Source: Verrucomicrobia bacterium 12-59-8 (lineage in GTDB: Bacteria > Verrucomicrobiota > Verrucomicrobiae > Verrucomicrobiales > Verrucomicrobiaceae). From it: a DNA stretch of 52,064 nt. Made by a program: the position numbers and the translations under genes. Under the pieces are notes generated by a model that saw nothing but the letters and a program-made list of their open reading frames with translations, was not told the DNA's origin and did no database searches. Positions 24,824 through 32,397 of this stretch are shown here, piece by piece (position 1 is the first letter of the stretch; each line of letters begins with the position of its first letter). The stretch lies in assembly GCA_002279765.1 (NCBI GenBank), contig NCCR01000020.1, positions 1 to 52,064 of the forward strand, read 5' to 3'.

Positions 24824-25678
24824 ATGACTCTCGAACAAGCCATCATAGATGCCACGAGCCGCAGCGAACTGCCGCTGAAAGCAGCGGAGACCGCCAGACT
24901 CGTGAAACCAACGGTGGGGCGGGCCGCCACACCCAAAGCAGTTGCCGCTGCATTGGAAGCCTTGTCGGCAGCTGGCGCACTGAATCGTATTATCGCAGGC
25001 ACCCGCAGCAAACCGCAGCCGCTCTTCACTCCTCACAGCCTGGAATCTGCCGCCATGGCGTTCTTAAAACACTGGGTGCATGCGGCCAGGAAAGAGCAGC
25101 AGGCCGTGAAGTTAAAAGCAAAGCTGTCGGCTGGACTGCAGCCACTCTTCGAGGCTGCGCTGGTCCAGCTCGTCGCAAAGGGAGATGCGTTTGTGCTCCC
25201 GGGGAGCAAACGGCTGGTCTATGCTCGCAAGCCGAAGCCTTCCGAATTGCTGGATGCCACGATGAGGCGTTCCATGCAAAAAGTCCTCCAGGCGGTGAAC
25301 AGCGTCCGCACGCATCCTGCGACTTGGGATGATCTGATCGCTTGGCTGGACGCGGTGCCGCCTGCACAGCCCGTCGAATCCGTCTGCGTGCCAGGAGAGC
25401 CTGACCTGCGCGTCTGGTATGATCTCGACCGCATCCGCTCCTCCACGGTCATGATCCCCATTCCCAGAACCTTCGCCCGTTATCAGGCCTGGGCGGCAGA
25501 ACGCGGGGGGATGGCTGATAGTCAGGTTTTACGAAGTTTGATTGAGACGCTTTACAACAATGGGCACCTCCTGTTAGAACCTTGTGAAAGGCCGCAAGAC
25601 CTCCCGGAACATGAACGCGCACTGCTTGTTCCGATGTCTCTCGGCCCGCCTGGCTACTCCTGGTGCTGGATTTCCTGA
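24824..25678 (+). CDS. Unrecognised protein, possibly winged-helix, partner of the ATPase
   Basis: A 284-residue cytoplasmic protein that I do not recognise. Residues 1-60 are helical and shaped like a winged-helix domain (TLEQAIIDATSRSELPLKAAETARLV, then a helix AAALEALSAAGALNRII), a fold used for DNA binding or protein contacts. Another helix-wing unit may lie at about 95-135 (LFEAALVQLVAKGDAFVLPGSKRLVY). The C-terminal part (about 200-270) has VWYDLDRIRSSTVMIPIPRTFARY and the end SLGPPGYSWCWIS. There are no catalytic motifs and no transmembrane segments. Its stop is 42 bases from the ATPase start on the same strand, so they form a pair. Confidence 0.72.
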   Translation: MTLEQAIIDATSRSELPLKAAETARLVKPTVGRAATPKAVAAALEALSAAGALNRIIAGTRSKPQPLFTPHSLESAAMAFLKHWVHAARKEQQAVKLKAKLSAGLQPLFEAALVQLVAKGDAFVLPGSKRLVYARKPKPSELLDATMRRSMQKVLQAVNSVRTHPATWDDLIAWLDAVPPAQPVESVCVPGEPDLRVWYDLDRIRSSTVMIPIPRTFARYQAWAAERGGMADSQVLRSLIETLYNNGHLLLEPCERPQDLPEHERALLVPMSLGPPGYSWCWIS

Positions 25679-25720
25679 TCCTGCCCCTCTCTCCTGAATA
25701 CTGAACTGACTCCCAAGACC

Positions 25721-27961
25721 ATGCCCATCTATGCTGACCTGAATCCCTTCACGTCCACGAGCGTGGGCGAGAATGATATGTGGAATGCGGCCGCCTTCCA
25801 GGATGTGCCTTACATTCACTCAGTGCCGTTTGGTGCGTTGCGCATCGCGGTGGATCAGGTGCGGGCCCAGCACCGCAGCCAGGTGCGTTTTGTGCGGGGT
25901 GCGGGCGGCTCGGGCAAATCGCATCTGTTTTCGCGGCTGCGGCGTGAGTGTGCGGACAGTATTTTTTATGCGTATGCGCCCAATCCGCCCCTGCAGCCGG
26001 AGGCTTTGGAAAACTTCATCCTCACACGGTTCGTTGGCAGTCTGCGTTATCCGGCGCGCAGTAAGGATGGCCGGGAGGCACCCTACAGCCAGCTGCGCCT
26101 TCTTGCGTATGCGCTGCTCAAGCCGGTCGTGGAGCAGGATTTCACGTTTTCCCAACTGCACGAGGCTTGGGCGGGGATAGGACTCGATATTCGCAAAGAG
26201 ATGATCCATCAGGCGGTGCAGCTCTTGGAAGCCGACCATCCGATGGTGCCGCGCAGTGTGCTGCGCTGCCTGCTGAATGTGCTGCGTGATGACAAAGAAC
26301 ATCTCGCCGCCCAATGGCTTTCGGGTGCCGCCTATCTCACGGAGAATGAGCTGAAGTTCCTCGGCGTCGCCGAGCCGCTGGCACGTGCAGAGATGGGGGG
26401 CGTCATCCAGCTTTTTGGCAAGCTGGCTTCACAGGCGGGCTCGCCTGTGGTCCTGGTGCTCGACCAGCTCGACCTCGTGGTCACCCAGCCTCAATTTGAC
26501 GAGATGCAGCGCCTGCTCTTTGCGCTGATCGATCAAAGTGAAAACTGGGTCGTGCTGATTGGCCTTGTGGTCGAACGTTTCGCAGCATGGGACGCCGCGC
26601 TTTCGCAGGCGCTGCGTGGCCGTGTTGGCATGCCGGATTCGAATGCACCACTGGGCTTTCGCCTGCCGGTCATCGACGTGCTGCCGATCGCCAACGAGCA
26701 GAAGCGGCTCCTGCTCAACTGCCGGCTCGAAACTCCGGCGCTCGTCGAACAGCGTCAGAAAGATGGCATCACCTCAGCCATTCATCCGCTGCAGGAGGAA
26801 GACGTGGCCCGGCTCACCGCTGGTGGCGCGATCTTCCCTCGTCATCTGCTCGCCGCCGCTGCTGAAGTCTATGCCATGCGCGCCAAGCCTTCCGCGTTGG
26901 CACCCGAAGTCTTCGCAGCTCTCCCTGCGCAGTCAGTGCCCTCTCCGTTGCCGTCTCAGCCTGCTGCCACCCCGGCCTTGCCGGTGGCCGTTGCCGTGGT
27001 GGAGGACGCGAAAGATGGCCCGGTAGTCGCGGCCATTCCAGTGCCGACAGCGGCACAGGCAGCGCCGCTGCCTGCTCCTGCCGCGCTGGCAGTCTCCAAG
27101 CCAAGTCTGGCGGAGAAAGTAGATTCGCTGCTCCAGCAGGCCGTGGCGGCTGCCAAGGCCGAAACCACAATTCTCAGCGCCATCGATCTTGGCGAACGCG
27201 CACGCGATCTCATCGAACTCATGGTCGCACCACCGGTCACCATCAGTGAAGGCGACATTCGCAAGACCTACGACAACTTCGACGGCTCCGACCGCTGGTT
27301 CGAGTGGGGTGGCAGCAGGGTACGCATCGTCACCACCGATGCCATGCGCGGCAGCTTCATCGCCGTGCTGGAGCGGATCAAGGAAGCCGCTGGCGATACG
27401 CTGCTGCTTCGCAATGATGTCGCCCCGGTTTCCGGCCAGCTCACGATGGAGCTGCTCAATACCTTCAAGGCGAAAAACAGCTTCCATCACATGCCGGCCA
27501 CTGAAGCCGCCATTCTCGCTGCGCTCGGACGCATGCTCGCCGCCCAGCGCGAAGGTTCCTACGATCAGCTCAACACCGAGCCGCCTGCGACGAAAGACCA
27601 TGTGCTGGCCGCCCTGCGGGTGCATCCGCTGCTGCGTGAACTCAGGCTCTGGGACATGATTCAAAAGGCACACGCGCCGAAGCAGGCACCGCCCGGGCCG
27701 CCGCAGTCTTCCGTGCTCTCGTCGATCATCCGGCCGTCGGCTGCGCCCTTGGTCAAGCCACCGCTAGTAGCCGGTACGAATCCACCAGTAGTGCCTGGTG
27801 CAAAGCCGCCTCCACCACCGTCTTATACTGGTGCGACCAAGCCTCTCGCCAAGCCGCCTTCGGCACCGGTTTCGAAGCCCATCGCCAAGCCGCCAGCACC
27901 ACCCATGATAAAGCCGCCCATGGCCAAGCTGCCGCCGCCTTCGCAGGGAACGGTCGCCTGA
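25721..27961 (+). CDS. ORC/AAA-like P-loop ATPase with proline-rich tail
   Basis: A 746-residue cytoplasmic protein. Walker A is GAGGSGKSH at residues 60-68. Walker B is VVLVLDQLD at about 243-251, with glutamine where many AAA+ ATPases have glutamate. A sensor-1-like strand WVVLIG follows at 277-282 and a basic LRGRVG near 298-303. This order resembles ORC/Cdc6 or STAND-type AAA proteins. Residues about 375-460 are a low-complexity Ala/Pro linker. Residues about 460-640 form a second alpha/beta domain (KTYDNFDGSDRWFEWGG, then SRVRIVTTDAMRGSF). The last 90 residues are rich in proline and lysine-proline-proline motifs. Function is unknown; a DNA-transaction or defence role with the upstream partner is inference only. 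Confidence 0.75.
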   Translation: MPIYADLNPFTSTSVGENDMWNAAAFQDVPYIHSVPFGALRIAVDQVRAQHRSQVRFVRGAGGSGKSHLFSRLRRECADSIFYAYAPNPPLQPEALENFILTRFVGSLRYPARSKDGREAPYSQLRLLAYALLKPVVEQDFTFSQLHEAWAGIGLDIRKEMIHQAVQLLEADHPMVPRSVLRCLLNVLRDDKEHLAAQWLSGAAYLTENELKFLGVAEPLARAEMGGVIQLFGKLASQAGSPVVLVLDQLDLVVTQPQFDEMQRLLFALIDQSENWVVLIGLVVERFAAWDAALSQALRGRVGMPDSNAPLGFRLPVIDVLPIANEQKRLLLNCRLETPALVEQRQKDGITSAIHPLQEEDVARLTAGGAIFPRHLLAAAAEVYAMRAKPSALAPEVFAALPAQSVPSPLPSQPAATPALPVAVAVVEDAKDGPVVAAIPVPTAAQAAPLPAPAALAVSKPSLAEKVDSLLQQAVAAAKAETTILSAIDLGERARDLIELMVAPPVTISEGDIRKTYDNFDGSDRWFEWGGSRVRIVTTDAMRGSFIAVLERIKEAAGDTLLLRNDVAPVSGQLTMELLNTFKAKNSFHHMPATEAAILAALGRMLAAQREGSYDQLNTEPPATKDHVLAALRVHPLLRELRLWDMIQKAHAPKQAPPGPPQSSVLSSIIRPSAAPLVKPPLVAGTNPPVVPGAKPPPPPSYTGATKPLAKPPSAPVSKPIAKPPAPPMIKPPMAKLPPPSQGTVA

Positions 27962-28018
27962 GCAGATTCGGACGCTTTGCGGCTACAAAGCCCTGCTGCG
28001 CGACGTTAATCGCGCACC

Positions 28019-29527
28019 ATGAAAGCATTTGTCTCCTTCCTGCTCTGCACCTTCGCGTTTCACCTTTTCGCGGCGGACGCGAAGCGCCCGAACATCCTCT
28101 TCATCTACGCCGACGACCAATCGACGAAAACCGTGGGCTGCTATCCCGGCTCCTGGCCCTGGGTGCAGACCCCGAACATTGATCAACTGGCCAAAAACGG
28201 CGTGCGTTTCCATGCCGCCTATCTCGGCTCTTGGTGCATGCCATCGCGTGCCACCATGCTCACCGGGCGCTTTCCGCACGGCATCGAGTCCATGTCGATG
28301 GCTGGCAAATACCCTGGCAGTACGTATGATCCAAAGCAGTGCCCGTTCATTCCGGCGGAAATGCGCAAGCAGGGCTACCACACGGCGCAGATCGGGAAGT
28401 GGCATACCGGCACGGATACAGGCTGGGGCCGTGATTGGGATCATCAGATCGTCTGGAATCGGCCGCTGCATCCCGAAAACGCCGGTGCCTACTACGAAAC
28501 GCAGATCATGAGCGTCGATGGCAAGGAACAGACCATCGAAGGCTACCCTGCCGACAACTACACTCAGTGGTCGCTCGATTACATTCGCGGCAAAAACCGG
28601 GATGCCACGAAGCCGTGGTACCTCTGGGCCTGCTACGGCAGCATTCACGGCCCTTCCACTCCGGCCAAACGCCACAAAGGAAGCTACAAAGACAGCGCAG
28701 TGCCGGTGCCCGCAGACATCTTCCCACCCCGCGAAGGCAAACCTGACTACCTCAATAAGATGCAGGCATGGACGAAGGGAGAAGACGGCCATCCCATGGC
28801 GAAAAAAGGCGGCGAAGCCTTCGGTGAGAGCAAAAAAGGCAAGCGCTTCGACGACTGGGTGCGCCAAGTCAATGAATGCGTGCCTGCCATCGATGAAGGC
28901 GTCGGCCAGTTCATCGCCGCGCTCAAGGAAACCGGCCAGTATGACAACACCCTCATCATCTACACCGCCGATCAGGGCTTCTCGATGGGGGAGCACGGCT
29001 TTCGTACCAAACTCGCACCGTATGACGCGAACTACCGCTCGCCGCTCATCATCAGCATGCCGTCACGTTTCCCGACTGGCAAGGTGTGCAGCGCATCGGT
29101 CACTGCCCCGGACCTCGCTGCCACCTTTCTCTCCATCAGCGGCGTGAAAGTGCCGTGGCAGACGCATGGCCACGATCTTATGCCCCTGCTGGAAAAGCCG
29201 GACACCGCATGGTCGCACGCTTGCTACTACGAGCACATGGGCGACGAATACGGCGCGAAAGTAAGCGAGACCATACTCACCGGCGCGAAACAGGACAATC
29301 ATCAAGGCGTGCCACTGTACAGCGCGGTCGTGCAGGATCAGTTCAAGATCATCCACTACCTCGATGGCGAATCTGGCGAGGAGCTCTACGATCTGAAAAA
29401 CGACCCGGAGGAACTGAATAATCTCATCGCCGATGTCGCTCACGCGGAACGCATAGCTCAACTCCGGAACGCCATGAGAGCGGAACTCAAACGCACGGAA
29501 GCAGGTTTCGCCGAACTCGTGAAGTAA
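28019..29527 (+). CDS. Secreted sulfatase with a C-M-P-S-R active site
   Basis: A 502-residue type I sulfatase with a signal peptide (residues 1-19, ending FAAD). The metal acids are in NILFIYADDQS (D32, D33) and the signature is C73-M-P-S-R77 in the SWCMPSRATMLTG context, an ideal formylglycine maturation site. The QIGKWHTGTDTGWG segment supplies the conserved KWH histidine-lysine pair, and YTADQGFSMGEHG supplies the second metal site. The C-terminal ELYDLKNDPEELNNL is the usual end of the family. It removes sulfate esters from an unidentified glycan. It converges with the NTF2-like gene, with three bases between stops. Confidence 0.94.
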   Translation: MKAFVSFLLCTFAFHLFAADAKRPNILFIYADDQSTKTVGCYPGSWPWVQTPNIDQLAKNGVRFHAAYLGSWCMPSRATMLTGRFPHGIESMSMAGKYPGSTYDPKQCPFIPAEMRKQGYHTAQIGKWHTGTDTGWGRDWDHQIVWNRPLHPENAGAYYETQIMSVDGKEQTIEGYPADNYTQWSLDYIRGKNRDATKPWYLWACYGSIHGPSTPAKRHKGSYKDSAVPVPADIFPPREGKPDYLNKMQAWTKGEDGHPMAKKGGEAFGESKKGKRFDDWVRQVNECVPAIDEGVGQFIAALKETGQYDNTLIIYTADQGFSMGEHGFRTKLAPYDANYRSPLIISMPSRFPTGKVCSASVTAPDLAATFLSISGVKVPWQTHGHDLMPLLEKPDTAWSHACYYEHMGDEYGAKVSETILTGAKQDNHQGVPLYSAVVQDQFKIIHYLDGESGEELYDLKNDPEELNNLIADVAHAERIAQLRNAMRAELKRTEAGFAELVK

Positions 29528-29530
29528 AAG

Positions 29531-29971
29531 CTACTTCGTGGGCGGGGTCAGTTTGCACGACTGCCAGGCCAGAAAGCGCCACTGCCCGCCCTCCAAACGC
29601 CAGACGCCCAGAAAGGCCAGCGTGGGCTCGATGGTGCCTGTTTCGAGGCCGACCTTCAGTTTGGCGCTGCCCGACATGAGGGCGATGCCGGGTGCCGGGA
29701 AGGTGAACTGGCGCTCCACATAGTCGATGGCCAGATACTTCGTCGTCCCATTGAGCAGCACCTCTATGAACGAGGTCTTCGTGTCCACCACGCCAGTGGA
29801 GTGAGCATAGCGCAGCTCATCCGAAAAAATCGCGCTGAGTTTGTCACGGTCTGGCGATTTCATCGCCTCGACGCGGACGTCATCCGCCGCCTGTACAGCG
29901 GCAAGGGGTGCCTCTTCCGCAAAGGAGAGGAAGCTGACGAGGCAAATCAGGGTGGTGAGCAGGGCTTTCAT
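29531..29971 (-). CDS. Secreted NTF2-like (SnoaL/DUF4440-type) protein
   Basis: A 146-residue protein. Residues 1-18 form a signal peptide (MKALLTTLICLVSFLSFA). The mature part has the NTF2-like cone pattern: an opening helix with VQAADDVRVEAMKSPDRDKL, the FSDELRYAHSTG motif common to DUF4440 proteins, TSFIEVLLNG, and a closing strand with WRLEGGQWRFLAWQS. Members bind small molecules or act as enzymes; the catalytic role cannot be told. It is the last gene of the long minus-strand run and its start overlaps the preceding esterase stop by four bases. Confidence 0.82.
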   Translation of the reverse strand: MKALLTTLICLVSFLSFAEEAPLAAVQAADDVRVEAMKSPDRDKLSAIFSDELRYAHSTGVVDTKTSFIEVLLNGTTKYLAIDYVERQFTFPAPGIALMSGSAKLKVGLETGTIEPTLAFLGVWRLEGGQWRFLAWQSCKLTPPTK

Positions 29972-30828
29972 GGAGCAGGTGTTTTGGCGGTCAGTTGTTT
30001 CACAATAAAGTTCCAGATGTCGTTATAGCCTTCAGTGGGATGCCCCGGATACTTTACAAGGCAGGTGGCCCCGGCAGCAAGCGCGAGCTTCTGAAAACCC
30101 ACCGCCCACGCAGGGCAATGCACGTCATAGTTCCCCTGCGTGATGTCGTCGGGCTTGGTGAGCCCCCATTCATTCTCAAAGTACATCGGTGCGGCATTTT
30201 TGTGCAGCAGCCAGTCAGGCGACCACTTCTTGATGATTGGGAGCAGTTCATCACGACGTTTCAAAGACTCCTCAAAAGAGCATCCCATCGCCGGAGCACC
30301 CCACTTCACGCCAGGTACCCACTCCTGCATGCGCTTCGGATCAATCGTCGGCTGGCAGCGGTACGCAGCTATGCAGGTAACCAGATCAGGAGCCACGCAG
30401 CCAACGTAAAGCGCAGGCAGCGCTCCTTGCGAGCCTCCGCCCAGCGCGATGTGTGTTGGGTCGAGATGCCATTTCGCCGCATGCTCCCGCACAAACTTCA
30501 CAGCGCTCAAGGCATCCTCCAGCACATACGAAATCGGCTCCTTTAACTCGTCCGCAGTTGCATCTTCCATCGTCCTCACCTCCACCGCGATCACAGCGAT
30601 GCCATGCGGGAAAAAGCGATTCACATCCACCGCATACTTGGACGCCTTCCAGATGCCCCCAAACCACAGAAGCGCTGGAAACGGTCCCTCACCCTTCGGT
30701 GGCAGGTGGATGTCGATCAACTGATGCGGATGCGCACCATACGCCACATCCGCATGACTTGGCTTCGGTGCATCGCCCGCGTGAACAGAGGTCAAGGCAA
30801 GCGCGGCAAGCAGTGCAAGAAATCTCAT
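29968..30828 (-). CDS. Secreted alpha/beta hydrolase, acetyl-esterase-like
   Basis: A 286-residue protein with a signal peptide (MRFLALLAALALTSVHA). The fold is a BD-FAE/acetylxylan-esterase-like alpha/beta hydrolase: the LIDIHLPPKGEGPFPALLWFGGIW opening, the nucleophile elbow GGGSQGA (serine near 133), and a catalytic histidine in KYPGHPTEGYND near residue 268. The acid is probably in the FENEWGLTKPDD region. It may remove acetyl or other ester groups from glycans before they are cut. Its start overlaps the deacetylase stop by four bases and its stop overlaps the NTF2-like start, so these three are translationally coupled. Confidence 0.86.
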   Translation of the reverse strand: MRFLALLAALALTSVHAGDAPKPSHADVAYGAHPHQLIDIHLPPKGEGPFPALLWFGGIWKASKYAVDVNRFFPHGIAVIAVEVRTMEDATADELKEPISYVLEDALSAVKFVREHAAKWHLDPTHIALGGGSQGALPALYVGCVAPDLVTCIAAYRCQPTIDPKRMQEWVPGVKWGAPAMGCSFEESLKRRDELLPIIKKWSPDWLLHKNAAPMYFENEWGLTKPDDITQGNYDVHCPAWAVGFQKLALAAGATCLVKYPGHPTEGYNDIWNFIVKQLTAKTPAP

Positions 30829-31592
30829 GGCTGTTTGGACTGAGTCTTTTCCAAATACTCCGACGGCGTCATGAACTCAACATTCTTCGTTTTGAGGAAG
30901 TCGATAATCCCGGTGAACCCCTCCCAGCGCTTGTCGTCCCATTGATCAGGGTGCCCCTGAAGTACCAGCACCTCGCGCTTCGCGGCCTTGGCTTCGTAGA
31001 AGGTTTTGAACTTTTCCAAGTCAGGCACAAACGTGGGATTCTCCAGCGCCATCACCCGCGGAATGCTCAGCCGGCTATAGTGCTTCGGCCTCTCCGGTCC
31101 ATACAACCAGATGGTCACCTCCGGCACCTTTTCCATCGCTTCATCCGTGGCCTCGGTGGTGCCGCTCCAGTGCGGACCGAAAGCCGGCAGCGTGAACCCC
31201 AGTCTCTCCTTCGCCAGCTTTTCGCCCTTCGCCAAAATCGCACGCTGCTCTTCCGCCGTGCCTTGTTCAAACTCGCCCGGTTCACTGGCAGTCTTCATGT
31301 GATAGCCATGCATCCAAAACTCAATAAAGCCTGCTGCCTGTACCTCCTTGAGCCACTGGAAATACATCGCGTTGTCCTTTTCCAGCGACTCCGTGATGAT
31401 GCCAAAGGAACCCTTGATCTGGTTCTCCTTCAAATAATCATGCACCTTCAGCCACCGATCCGACACCGGTTTCGCCCCCACACGCCGCGCGATGACATCA
31501 TCGAGTTTCAGCAAGATGATCTGCTGGGCCTGAACACTGGGGGCAAAGGACGTTAGAAGAACAGCAGAGGTGAAAAGAAGAGTTCGGAGCAT
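30825..31592 (-). CDS. Secreted polysaccharide-deacetylase-like protein
   Basis: A 255-residue protein read from the ATG at 31592, which gives a signal peptide (MLRTLLFTSAVLLTSFAPSVQA); the longer frame to 31658 overlaps the upstream gene and is discarded. The fold resembles NodB/DUF2334 polysaccharide deacetylases: ILLKLDDVIA with the paired aspartates of motif 1 near residue 30, GSFGIITESLE, the H-x-x-x-H-like WMHGYHM of motif 2, FGPHWSGT, and a late VLVLQGHPDQWD with the histidine of the catalytic end. It probably removes N- or O-acetyl groups from a sugar polymer. Start and stop spacing (20 bases, and a four-base overlap) shows it is co-transcribed. Confidence 0.78.
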   Translation of the reverse strand: MLRTLLFTSAVLLTSFAPSVQAQQIILLKLDDVIARRVGAKPVSDRWLKVHDYLKENQIKGSFGIITESLEKDNAMYFQWLKEVQAAGFIEFWMHGYHMKTASEPGEFEQGTAEEQRAILAKGEKLAKERLGFTLPAFGPHWSGTTEATDEAMEKVPEVTIWLYGPERPKHYSRLSIPRVMALENPTFVPDLEKFKTFYEAKAAKREVLVLQGHPDQWDDKRWEGFTGIIDFLKTKNVEFMTPSEYLEKTQSKQP

Positions 31593-31612
31593 GGCGGGAG
31601 AGAAACGGTTTG

Positions 31613-32389
31613 TTACAGAGCCGCATTCTTCAACACGAAGTCCACCAACTCCTGACATTCGAAAAACGACGGACCCACTTTGTGACCTTCACCTGGGATG
31701 ACCTTCACGTTGATCTGTCCGCCACCAGCCCTGTATCGCTCTTTGAGCAGGCCCGTGTTCAACTCATAGGGCACCACGACATCAGAGTCACCATGCACAA
31801 CAAACATAGGCACCTTGTTAGCCAGCAGCCCCTGCAAATGGTCCACTGGATTGAACTCACTCAAGTTGGCAACGAGTTCTGCTTCCGGCATGGCGAAGTC
31901 AGCGAGCGTCTGAGCCTTGGAGTTCTTCAGCGGCCAGCTGGCAAGATTACATACGGGGTAGATGCCCACCCACGCGCGCGCCTTGTCAGGATGCCGGAAT
32001 GCCCACGCCAGCGTCATCATGCCTCCACGGCTCTGGCCGAGCAGGATCGGCTTGGAAGAATAGCCACGCTTCACCATCTCTTCATAAAAGAGCGTGAACT
32101 TCTCTGTGCTGGCCGGTGAGCCGCGCACCTCACCCAAATCGTAACCCGCAATGCAGATGCCCGCTTTCATGAAAGCCTCGAAATACATCTTCCGGCCAAA
32201 GAGCGAGAGGCCGTTCAAAGTGGGCGCATACCACAGCCACGACTTGCCTGCGGCAGGCGTGGGCGCGGCATAGAGAAAAGCTTTGTGTCCGTCAATCTCA
32301 AAAACCTCCGCCGTTTTAGGCAGGCCATCCTGAGCTGTAACAGACAGCGTAAGCAGTGATAACAGGGCGAGAATAGAGCGTGAGATCAT
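31613..32389 (-). CDS. Secreted alpha/beta hydrolase
   Basis: A 258-residue protein read from the ATG at 32389 with a signal peptide (MISRSILALLSLLTLSVTA). Alpha/beta hydrolase features are GLSLFGRKMYFEAF, YDLGEVRGSP, the nucleophile elbow GQSRGGMM (serine near residue 126), the acid in FVVHGDSDVVVPYE, and the histidine in VIPGEGHKVGPSFF. It is of the dienelactone-hydrolase/prolyl-oligopeptidase-like group; the substrate is probably an ester on a glycan. It starts eight bases after the stop of the FGE-sialidase fusion. Confidence 0.85.
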   Translation of the reverse strand: MISRSILALLSLLTLSVTAQDGLPKTAEVFEIDGHKAFLYAAPTPAAGKSWLWYAPTLNGLSLFGRKMYFEAFMKAGICIAGYDLGEVRGSPASTEKFTLFYEEMVKRGYSSKPILLGQSRGGMMTLAWAFRHPDKARAWVGIYPVCNLASWPLKNSKAQTLADFAMPEAELVANLSEFNPVDHLQGLLANKVPMFVVHGDSDVVVPYELNTGLLKERYRAGGGQINVKVIPGEGHKVGPSFFECQELVDFVLKNAAL

Positions 32390-32397
32390 GCCGGAGA

